6,914 nucleotides of DNA from Pseudomonadota bacterium (lineage in GTDB: Bacteria > Pseudomonadota > Alphaproteobacteria > Rhizobiales > Rhizobiaceae). Location: positions 1-6,914 of the forward strand of contig JAEYTV010000197.1 of assembly GCA_023433855.1 (NCBI GenBank), given 5' to 3'. Each line of letters opens with the position of its first letter. The stretch's first letter is position 1. Below the pieces are notes generated by a model. That model saw nothing but the letters and a program-made list of their open reading frames with translations. It was not told the DNA's origin and did no database searches. Below, in pieces: positions 1 to 5,274 of the stretch. The position numbers and the translations under genes were made by a program.

Positions 1-813
1 GCCCAGGTTCATCCCGTATTTCTCCTGGCGGAGGTAATAGGAACTGTCCACGTCGCGGAGCAGCGGAAGCTTGTGGCCGGCTCCCTTCGACCATGCGGCA
101 AGCTCGGGGATTTCGTCGAACAGGATATACTGGTGGCTCATCACCATCATGGGGACATCGCGGCCGAACAGCTTTCCGACCTCCCGGGCGTAATAGCCCG
201 CGGCGTTGACGACGTATTCGCAGGCGATCTCGCCCTTCGGCGTCGTCAGTATCCACTCACCCTTCTCCCGGCGCGCCGCTACGACGGGACAGAAGCGGAT
301 GACTTTCGCGCCCATGTCACGAGCGCCCTTCGCCAGCGCCTGAGTCAGTTGCGCCGGATCGATGTCGCCGTCATAGGGATCGTAGAGCGCACCGGCCAGT
401 TCATGGGTTTCGAGGAAGGGGTATCTTCCGCGGATTTCGTCCGGCGATAGGATGTCGAGGTCCATGCCCTGGTACCGTCCCATCCCGACGACGCGCCGGA
501 ACTCGCGCAGACGCTCCTGCGTGTGGCCAAGGCGGATCGAGCCAGTGACATGGTAGTTCATCGGGTAGTCGACCAGATCGCCAAGCTCGCGATAAAGCGA
601 AGCGGAATATCGCTGCATGTTCATGATCGACCAGGATGACGAGAAGGTAGGCACATTCCCGGCAGCATGCCAGGTTGATCCCGCCGTCAACTCGTTCTTC
701 TCCAGAAGGACGCAATCCGTCCAGCCTGCCTTGGCAAGATGGTAGAGCGACGATGCGCCCACCGCTCCCCCGCCGATGATCACCACGCGCGCCCGTTCCG
801 GCAATTCCGACAT
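1..813 (-). CDS. DMGDH/sarcosine-dehydrogenase-like FAD oxidoreductase, N-terminal 271 residues (partial)
   Basis: This is the N-terminal part of a flavoprotein of the dimethylglycine/sarcosine dehydrogenase family, which oxidatively demethylates N-methyl amino acids and usually hands the one-carbon unit to tetrahydrofolate through C-terminal GcvT-like domains. Seen in the reading: a Rossmann FAD motif GGGAVG at residues 14-19, an acidic residue ending strand 2 (E38 in LLEKNE), the family motif GSTWHAAG at 45-52 whose His49 aligns with the histidine that carries covalent FAD in mammalian homologues, NAAGYYAREVG at 203-213, and MSHQY at 225-229. The ATG at 811-813 has an AAGGGA ribosome-binding site about ten bases upstream. 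Family members are typically around 800 residues, so two thirds lie beyond the left edge. The gene is divergent from a LysR regulator, which probably controls it. The exact substrate (dimethylglycine, sarcosine or another methylated amine) is not decidable here. Confidence 0.9.
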   Translation of the reverse strand, partial: MSELPERARVVIIGGGAVGASSLYHLAKAGWTDCVLLEKNELTAGSTWHAAGNVPTFSSSWSIMNMQRYSASLYRELGDLVDYPMNYHVTGSIRLGHTQERLREFRRVVGMGRYQGMDLDILSPDEIRGRYPFLETHELAGALYDPYDGDIDPAQLTQALAKGARDMGAKVIRFCPVVAARREKGEWILTTPKGEIACEYVVNAAGYYAREVGKLFGRDVPMMVMSHQYILFDEIPELAAWSKGAGHKLPLLRDVDSSYYLRQEKYGMNLG

Positions 814-870
814 GCTTGAATGTTCCCTTTTCCGCTCGCAGGAGAGCAAGGAAATTGACAGGCATCAAGC

Positions 871-882
871 AGGCAGGCAGGC
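871..882. repeat. Three tandem AGGC tetranucleotides between divergent promoters
   Basis: AGGC occurs three times in tandem between the divergent oxidoreductase and LysR starts, just beside the proposed LysR box. It is too short to call a variable repeat with confidence, but a change in copy number would alter the spacing between the operator and the oxidoreductase promoter. Confidence 0.3.
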
Positions 883-889
883 TTTGTTG

Positions 890-904
890 ATCGAAAACTT
901 CGAT
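890..904. promoter_or_regulatory. Candidate LysR-family operator (T-N11-A dyad)
   Basis: The bases ATCGAA-AAC-TTCGAT form a perfect inverted repeat with 6-bp arms and a 3-bp centre. Within it, T891 and A903 are separated by eleven bases, the classical T-N11-A geometry of LysR-type regulator boxes. It lies about 77 bp upstream of the oxidoreductase start codon and about 30 bp upstream of the LysR start. That fits a site from which the regulator represses itself and activates the divergent gene. The dyad is seen directly; binding by the adjacent regulator is inferred. Confidence 0.6.
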
Positions 905-936
905 TAGCTGGGACATGGTCATTTGCCGGAGAGATG

Positions 937-1782
937 ATGCAGATCGAGCTTCTGGAAACCTTCTTGGATCTGATGGAGACGCGGAGCTTCAACCGTACGG
1001 CAGAGCGCCTCAATCTCACCCAATCCACCATCTCCCATCGGGTCAATGCGCTCGAGGGCAGCATCGGCGGCAAGCTCTTCGTGCGGGGCAAGGGCGGCAC
1101 GGTACCCACGGTGGCGGCTGTCAGGTTTCATGATCACGCCAGAAACCTTCGGCAGAACTGGCATGAGGCCCTGCGGGCGGTGGAGGCGGCTGGCAGCTAC
1201 GAGCGGTCGATGCGCATCGGCATGCAGCATGACATCGCCGAAATCTGCGCCGGAGGTTTTCTAAAGGCTGCTCGCGAAGAGATGCCGACAACGACGATCT
1301 ACCTTGAAGCAGATTATTCCAGCCAGATGAACCGCGACCTTGGAGACGGCAATCTCGACCTTGCCGTGCTGTATACCCCCCACTATCTGCCCGACCTGCA
1401 TTATGAACGCGTCGGCGACCTCGTCTACGTTCTCGTCAGCACCAGCGCGGCAGCCGTTTCCCAGATCCGGCAGGAGGACTACATCTACGCCAATTATTCT
1501 CCGGCATTTGACCGCTTGCATAGGATTGCGCTGCCGCAGTTCTCGTCCGCCCGGTTGGCCACGGGCCGAAACCTGATGCTCGCGAACATCCTCTCGGCTT
1601 TGGGCGGGGCAACCTACGTCACATTGGCGACGGCGGAGGACCTCGCGAGCCGAAAGATAGCCCGCCGCGTGGTCGACGCACCCGAAATTCGCCAACCGGT
1701 ATATGCAGCAACCAGCGTGCGGACCCGCCATTCGCACTACCACCGACGTCTGGTCGGCTTCCTCTCTGCTCTTCTTGCTTGA
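937..1782 (+). CDS. LysR-family transcriptional regulator
   Basis: This is a LysR-type transcriptional regulator of 281 residues, slightly shorter than the usual 290-310. The N-terminal winged helix-turn-helix spans about residues 3-60: the segment SFNRTAERLNLTQSTISHRV (about 17-36) has the standard spacing of the recognition helix, followed by the family-typical KLFVRGKGG. Residues from about 90 on form the periplasmic-binding-protein-like effector domain, with the typical LDLAVLY strand near 140-146. Two ATGs lie in tandem at 934 and 937. The Shine-Dalgarno GGAGAG at 928-933 abuts the first, leaving two bases after GGAG, so the second, with five, is preferred. The gene diverges from the flavoprotein oxidoreductase and is the obvious candidate to regulate it. 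The effector is unknown; a methylated amine or a product of its breakdown would be the natural guess. Confidence 0.93.
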   Translation: MQIELLETFLDLMETRSFNRTAERLNLTQSTISHRVNALEGSIGGKLFVRGKGGTVPTVAAVRFHDHARNLRQNWHEALRAVEAAGSYERSMRIGMQHDIAEICAGGFLKAAREEMPTTTIYLEADYSSQMNRDLGDGNLDLAVLYTPHYLPDLHYERVGDLVYVLVSTSAAAVSQIRQEDYIYANYSPAFDRLHRIALPQFSSARLATGRNLMLANILSALGGATYVTLATAEDLASRKIARRVVDAPEIRQPVYAATSVRTRHSHYHRRLVGFLSALLA

Positions 1783-1859
1783 ACGCATCGTGGGACGATA
1801 ACGGAGCGGACGAGTAATAATCACTCACAAGAAGTATTGCCCTTCCAAGCAAGCAAGAA
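1772..1859. repeat. 10-bp inverted repeat flanking the LysR 3' end and downstream region
   Basis: TTCTTGCTTG at 1772-1781 is the exact reverse complement of CAAGCAAGAA at 1850-1859. The left arm overlaps the LysR stop codon, and the right arm lies just before the next small ORF. The right arm sits in a short run of AAGC repeats, so chance is possible. Neither arm is followed by a T-run, so a terminator role is not supported. Confidence 0.3.
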
Positions 1860-1871
1860 CATTTCGCACGG

Positions 1872-2171
1872 ATGTGGAGTAGGATACCCTCCTTCATGAA
1901 ATCGATTCGTTCGAACAAGAAACTGATAGGTGAGGTTGCTTTGGGCGAGCAAAGTCATGTCGGTGAAGAAAATCAATCAATCGAATACTGGGCCATGAAC
2001 CGCGCCCACCAGATCGTCATCCATCAAGGCATGAGTCTGGTGGAGGCGGCCCGCTCGCTCGATCACAAGCGAACCAACGCCAGCACCTATGCCTTGCGGC
2101 AGGCAATCATGGATTGTCTGTTGGAGGCGGTGACGCAGCGGCCGGACAGCACCGCAGCTGCTGCCGAGTAG
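1872..2171 (+). CDS. Small hypothetical protein
   Basis: This is an open frame of 99 codons that I do not recognise. The protein has a basic N-terminus (SIRSNKK near residues 11-17), an acidic stretch around 20-36, and a mainly helical segment from about 42 to 90 containing GMSLVEAARSLDHK, which resembles the start of a helix-turn-helix or ribbon-helix type domain but is not diagnostic. There is no signal peptide or membrane segment. The ribosome-binding site before the ATG at 1872 is poor. An in-frame ATG at 1896 has AGGA ten bases upstream and may be the true start, giving 91 residues; a third ATG at 1995 would keep only the helical part. It lies on the same strand as LysR before it and the VWA-like gene 51 bp after it, so it could be the first gene of that operon. 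Whether it is translated is uncertain. Confidence 0.45.
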   Translation: MWSRIPSFMKSIRSNKKLIGEVALGEQSHVGEENQSIEYWAMNRAHQIVIHQGMSLVEAARSLDHKRTNASTYALRQAIMDCLLEAVTQRPDSTAAAAE

Positions 2172-2222
2172 ATGCCCATCACTGAAAGTTGAGAAGACCG
2201 CGGCCCCGGAGAGTCGCCGCGC

Positions 2223-3056
2223 ATGCAACCTGTGTTACAGTCTTCGTACGACGAACGCAGTGATGGATTGCAAATGCTTACAACACTTGCAGTACTTATG
2301 GCGCTTTCCGCTCCTATCGCGACGATGACCTCCCAATCGAGCGGAGGCGAGGTCGACGTGGAACTCGTCCTCGCCGTGGATACCTCGCGGTCCATGGACT
2401 ACGAGGAGGTCCGCATCCAGCGCCAAGGCTATGTGGAAGCAATCCAACATCCGGAATTCATCCAGGCCGTGAAGACCGGCCTCATCGGAAAGATCGCGAT
2501 CAGTTATTTCGAATGGGCCGGTGACATCGTGCCGAATTCGGTGATCGACTGGCAGGTCATCGAAACCGAGCAGGATGCCCTTGAGTTCGCTCGACAGCTG
2601 GAGGATCGCTCGATCGACACCCAGCGCCGCACCTCGATTTCTGCCGCCATCGCCAAGGGGGCAACCATGCTCCTTGCCAATTCCTACCATGGCACCAGGC
2701 AGGTGATCGACATCTCCGGCGACGGACCCAACAATTCAGGAAATCCGGTCGTGCCGACCCGCGACAAGGCGATCGAGGCAGGGGTGATCATCAACGGCCT
2801 CGCGATCATGCTCCGCCCCTCCGGAGCCCAGGGAACACTCGATCGATACTACGCCGACTGCGTCATCGGCGGTCCTGGTTCCTTCGTCCTGCCCGTCCAC
2901 AAGATCGAGGACTTCGCGGTCGCGGTCCGGCGAAAGCTGGTCATGGAGATCAGCGGCATTCCGGGGGGTGGAGACGTCCGGAAGATCGCTGCTGACAACC
3001 CTGCCACCGACTGCCTCATCGGCGAAAAGCAATGGCAGGACCTCTTCGACCGCTGA
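2223..3056 (+). CDS. DUF1194 family protein (von Willebrand factor A-like)
   Basis: The DUF1194 family is a proteobacterial group with a VWA-type fold and no established function. The metal-ion-dependent adhesion site is visible: DTSRS at residues 53-57 (the DxSxS motif), a candidate Thr137 in RRTSISAA, and the acidic DISGDGPNN loop at 163-171. The family segment YYADCVIGGPGSF lies near 209-221. A hydrophobic stretch at about 18-34 suggests an export signal, so the protein probably acts in the periplasm or is membrane-anchored. The ATG at 2223 has GGAGAG about nine bases upstream, but the long acidic lead makes an unusual signal peptide; an internal ATG at 2274 starts directly before the hydrophobic stretch but has a weaker ribosome-binding site. 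After the usual family end (KLVMEISG) there is an extra tail of about 30 residues with a second cysteine (C264). The TIGR02587 gene begins 22 bp downstream. Confidence 0.85.
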   Translation: MQPVLQSSYDERSDGLQMLTTLAVLMALSAPIATMTSQSSGGEVDVELVLAVDTSRSMDYEEVRIQRQGYVEAIQHPEFIQAVKTGLIGKIAISYFEWAGDIVPNSVIDWQVIETEQDALEFARQLEDRSIDTQRRTSISAAIAKGATMLLANSYHGTRQVIDISGDGPNNSGNPVVPTRDKAIEAGVIINGLAIMLRPSGAQGTLDRYYADCVIGGPGSFVLPVHKIEDFAVAVRRKLVMEISGIPGGGDVRKIAADNPATDCLIGEKQWQDLFDR

Positions 3057-3078
3057 CGAAGCGGCGAGGGGGAACATA

Positions 3079-4032
3079 GTGGCTGTTTTGGAGTTTCCCT
3101 TCGCTTCACCGGGGAGGGCGGACTTGGACAACCGCGAGACACTGCAAACGGGCCATGGGCCTGATCATTCTCGCAAGTTCCTCGTCGGGCTCGGCCGTGG
3201 GGCCGCCGGTGCGGTGTTGTTCGGTATTCCCATGCTGATGACCATGGAAATGTGGCATCTGGGGTTTTACGCGGAACGGTACCGGCTCTTCATCCTCCTG
3301 TCCCTCAACATCCCGCTTCTGGTTCTGCTCGCCCATCGGATCGGCTTCGAGCGAACAACCACCTGGGCCGAAGCGTGGCGTGATGCAGCCATAGCGTACG
3401 GACTGGGGATCTTCATCAGCGCCGCCGTTCTCATCCTGCTGGGTGACATCGAACCGGATATGCCATTCTCGGAAATACTGGGCAAGATATCGATCCAGGC
3501 GGTGCCGGCGAGCATCGGAGCGCTGCTTGGCCGCTCGCAGCTGGGTGGACACACTGGCGAGGACGACGGCCAGCAGAACTCGGGGGAGGGGGAACATCGG
3601 GAGAGTGACGAGCCCCAGACCGTACAGAATGAAATTTCGACGAGCTACGGCCGAGAACTCTTCCTGATGGCTGTTGGTGCCCTCTTCCTCAATCTCAATG
3701 TCGCCCCGACCGAAGAAGTCATCCTTATCGCCTACAAGATGACCCCTTGGCATGCCTTGGCCATGCTCCTCGTGTCGATCGCGATCATGCACGGCTTCGT
3801 TTATGCCGTGGCCTTCAAGGGGACTCATGAGATCCCGGAGGGGACCCCATGGTGGCACGCACTTTTTCGGTTCACCTTCCCGGGATATGTGGTGGCCATG
3901 CTGATCAGCGTTTACGCCCTGTGGACCTTTGGCCGCCTGGATGACAGCGCGCCGATGCAGATGCTGATGTCCGTGGTCGTCCTGTCCTTTCCGGGCGCGA
4001 TCGGCGCCGCTGCCGCCCGCCTCATCCTGTAA
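3079..4032 (+). CDS. TIGR02587 (DUF2391) family integral membrane protein
   Basis: This is a polytopic inner-membrane protein of unknown function, recognised as the TIGR02587 family by the segment around FGIPMLMTMEMWHLGFY and by its TIGR02588 partner downstream. With the GTG start the protein has 317 residues. Hydrophobic segments are seen near residues 42-63, 69-88, 102-122, 137-151 (weak), 194-219, 224-246, 265-284 and 293-317, so seven or eight membrane spans; the family is described as seven-spanning. A charged, acidic linker (about 152-193) separates two halves. Acidic residues sit inside or at the edge of apolar segments (E57 in TMEMW, E212-E213 in APTEEV). Start choice: the frame is open from 2968 inside the previous gene, but GTG 3079 has GAGGGGG seven bases upstream. 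A TTG at 3124 with GGGGAGGG before it is a serious alternative. Confidence 0.85.
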   Translation: MAVLEFPFASPGRADLDNRETLQTGHGPDHSRKFLVGLGRGAAGAVLFGIPMLMTMEMWHLGFYAERYRLFILLSLNIPLLVLLAHRIGFERTTTWAEAWRDAAIAYGLGIFISAAVLILLGDIEPDMPFSEILGKISIQAVPASIGALLGRSQLGGHTGEDDGQQNSGEGEHRESDEPQTVQNEISTSYGRELFLMAVGALFLNLNVAPTEEVILIAYKMTPWHALAMLLVSIAIMHGFVYAVAFKGTHEIPEGTPWWHALFRFTFPGYVVAMLISVYALWTFGRLDDSAPMQMLMSVVVLSFPGAIGAAAARLIL

Positions 4033-4043
4033 CCGAGGACGCC

Positions 4044-4454
4044 ATGACGACGATCAACAGACGATTCAGCACGGAAGCCGCCAAGCCTCATTGGGTGGAA
4101 TGGGCCACCGGGGCAGTCTGCGCCGTTCTCGTCGTGGCCGCTATCGGCTCGATCGGCTGGGAAGCCTTCAGTGAAAACGATCTCCCGCCCGACTTCGCGG
4201 TCGAGATCACCGGCCGGACGCAGACCGGGAGCGGCTACCGCGTCGAGTTCGACATCTCCAACAAAGCGACACGCACGGCGGCGGCTGTCGTCGTCCGCGG
4301 GGAGATTCTCGACGGCGGCCAGATTGTCGAGGATGCCGAGGTGACATTTGACTATGTGGCAGCCGAGTCCAAGGCGTCCGGGGCTGTGCTTTTCGCCCAG
4401 GATCCCGCCGCTCGCGAGGTGCGCATTCGTCCGGTTGGGTACACCGACCCCTAG
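4044..4454 (+). CDS. TIGR02588 family protein, single-pass membrane protein
   Basis: This 136-residue protein of unknown function belongs to the TIGR02588 family, known for occurring in a two-gene operon with TIGR02587, as here with an 11-bp gap. It has a short basic cytoplasmic start, one membrane segment at about residues 20-40 preceded by HWVEW, and an exported domain of about 95 residues. Alternating strands such as YRVEFDISNKAT and AAVVVRGEILDGG suggest an immunoglobulin-like or other beta-sandwich fold. There are no catalytic motifs and no cysteines in the exported part. The ribosome-binding site GAGGA at 4035-4039 supports the ATG at 4044. The constant pairing suggests that the two proteins form one membrane complex, with this one as the outward-facing subunit; that is inference. 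Confidence 0.87.
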   Translation: MTTINRRFSTEAAKPHWVEWATGAVCAVLVVAAIGSIGWEAFSENDLPPDFAVEITGRTQTGSGYRVEFDISNKATRTAAAVVVRGEILDGGQIVEDAEVTFDYVAAESKASGAVLFAQDPAAREVRIRPVGYTDP

Positions 4455-4521
4455 CGAGCCGCATGGGGAGCACGCCCACGGGGTGCTTGCCGGGCGGCGG
4501 CGGTAGCTCACGGATGCAAAG

Positions 4522-4538
4522 TTTTGTGACATTTTGTG
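4522..4538. promoter_or_regulatory. Direct repeat TTTTGTG x2 with 10-bp period upstream of DUF992 gene
   Basis: TTTTGTG occurs at 4522-4528 and again at 4532-4538, exactly one helical turn apart, within an AT-richer island of an otherwise GC-rich region. It lies about 95-110 bp upstream of the DUF992 start. Tandem half-sites at this period are typical of regulators binding head-to-tail on one DNA face. The protein that binds is unknown. Confidence 0.35.
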
Positions 4539-4544
4539 TGGTGC

Positions 4545-4557
4545 ATGATCGGATCAT
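4545..4557. promoter_or_regulatory. Short dyad ATGAT-CGG-ATCAT
   Basis: This is a perfect inverted repeat with 5-bp arms and a 3-bp centre, seven bases after the TTTTGTG direct repeat and about 75 bp before the DUF992 start codon. It could be an operator. Arms this short also arise by chance, and no convincing sigma-70 promoter could be placed beside it. Confidence 0.25.
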
Positions 4558-4632
4558 TCTTCGGCCATACGCGTTGGCGATTGCTGCTCGGCCCGTGATT
4601 CATCGGGACGAATAATCAAAGGAGTAACAGGG

Positions 4633-5166
4633 ATGAAGAAGTTTCTTGCACTGGGGCTGGCTGCGGTACCGGTACTGGCGACGCCGGGAGCCACTCTGGC
4701 CGCTGACGTCCTCTCCCGCGGGGATCAGGTTCCCGTCTACGAGGAGGCAGATCCCCGTGGCGGTGTCCGGATAGGATATCTCGATTGCACGATCGGCGGC
4801 GGTGTCGGTTACGTGATCGGTTCGGCCAAGGAAGCCGACTGCGTGTTCACGTCGGCGATCGGCAGCGAACCGCTCGACCAATATACCGGTGTTGTGCGCA
4901 AGATGGGCGTCGACCTGGGCTTCACGACCCGGTCGCGGCTGATCTGGGCGGTGTTCGCTCCGACTGCCGGCTATCATCGCGGATCGCTCGCCGGCCTCTA
5001 CCAGGGTGCGACCGCGGAAGCGACTGTCGGTGCCGGTATCGGAGCCAACGTGCTCGTCGGCGGGACGGCCGGATCGATCCAGCTGCAGACGGTGAGCCTA
5101 ACGGGCCAGCTCGGCCTGAACGTCGCAGCAACCGGTACGTCCGTGACCTTGACACCCGCAAGCTGA
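4633..5166 (+). CDS. DUF992 domain-containing exported protein
   Basis: This is a small secreted protein of the DUF992 family, common in Hyphomicrobiales and without a known function. A clear Sec signal peptide (MKKFLALGLAA..., ending TLAA before D25) directs it to the periplasm. The mature part has the family pattern: GYLDCTIGGGVGYVIGSAK around residues 48-66, a second conserved cysteine at 70 (a likely C52-C70 disulfide), MGVDLGFTT at 91-99, LIWAVFAPT near 103-111, and the glycine-rich ATVGAGIGANVLVGG at 130-144, then GLNVAATGTS near the end. The length of 177 residues is normal with this domain alone. The ribosome-binding site AAAGGAG at 4618-4624 is well placed. It is separated from the TIGR02588 gene by 178 bp and closed by a strong hairpin, so it is probably its own transcription unit. 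Confidence 0.9.
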   Translation: MKKFLALGLAAVPVLATPGATLAADVLSRGDQVPVYEEADPRGGVRIGYLDCTIGGGVGYVIGSAKEADCVFTSAIGSEPLDQYTGVVRKMGVDLGFTTRSRLIWAVFAPTAGYHRGSLAGLYQGATAEATVGAGIGANVLVGGTAGSIQLQTVSLTGQLGLNVAATGTSVTLTPAS

Positions 5167-5172
5167 CGAAAC

Positions 5173-5206
5173 GAACATTCTGCCCCTCCTGAGGGGCAGA
5201 ATGTTC
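5173..5206. terminator. Perfect 15-bp-stem hairpin, probable shared terminator of convergent genes
   Basis: The arms at 5173-5187 and 5192-5206 are exact reverse complements (GAACATTCTGCCCCT and partner) with a four-base loop CCTG. The hairpin starts seven bases after the DUF992 stop codon. The plus-strand tail (TTCCC) and the minus-strand tail (GTTTCG) are only weakly T-rich, so termination could be inefficient. Its place between two convergent genes makes a bidirectional terminator the simplest reading; the stem may also protect transcript 3' ends. Confidence 0.75.
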
Positions 5207-5250
5207 TTCCCGCACCATACGACTGGACCCCTCCCCGGAAGAGCCCAATC

Positions 5251-5270
5251 AGCCGCGGGCGCAAGCGGCT
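5251..5270 (-). terminator. Weak hairpin just downstream of the mutase stop codon
   Basis: AGCCGC at 5251-5256 pairs with GCGGCT at 5265-5270 across an eight-base loop, four bases past the stop codon of the minus-strand mutase gene. There is no T-run after it in the direction of transcription, so it is at most an auxiliary element ahead of the larger hairpin. Confidence 0.3.
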
Positions 5271-5274
5271 CGCG

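Noticed and set aside
401..922. 173-codon open frame on the minus strand overlapping the oxidoreductase start and the intergenic region
   Set aside because: It is out of frame with the well-supported FAD oxidoreductase, which has its full Rossmann motif in the other frame; the product is Arg/Gly-rich and resembles no family.
1787..1799. ATCGT-GGG-ACGAT hairpin just after LysR as a terminator
   Set aside because: The stem is only five base pairs and no T-run follows; not enough to call termination.
2968..3078. ATG 2968 as the start of TIGR02587
   Set aside because: It would overlap the DUF1194 gene by about 90 bp, add a low-complexity Ser/Thr-rich stretch not expected in the family, and lacks a good ribosome-binding site compared with GTG 3079.
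3106..3858. 250-codon open frame on the minus strand opposite TIGR02587
   Set aside because: It is an antisense shadow of a high-GC gene; the product is His/Arg/Glu-rich without recognisable domains, while the plus strand encodes a recognised membrane protein with good ribosome-binding sites.
4469..4487. AGCAC/GTGCT hairpin after TIGR02588 as a terminator
   Set aside because: The 5-bp stem with a nine-base loop is followed by a G/C-rich stretch rather than T residues.
4574..4602. TTGGCG - 17 bp - GATTCA as a sigma-70 promoter for the DUF992 gene
   Set aside because: The -10 match is poor; a promoter must exist in this gap but I cannot place it reliably.
4785..5192. 135-codon plus-strand frame inside the DUF992 gene
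   Set aside because: It is a frame-shifted shadow: very Arg-rich, without a ribosome-binding site, and fully inside a gene with a signal peptide and family motifs.
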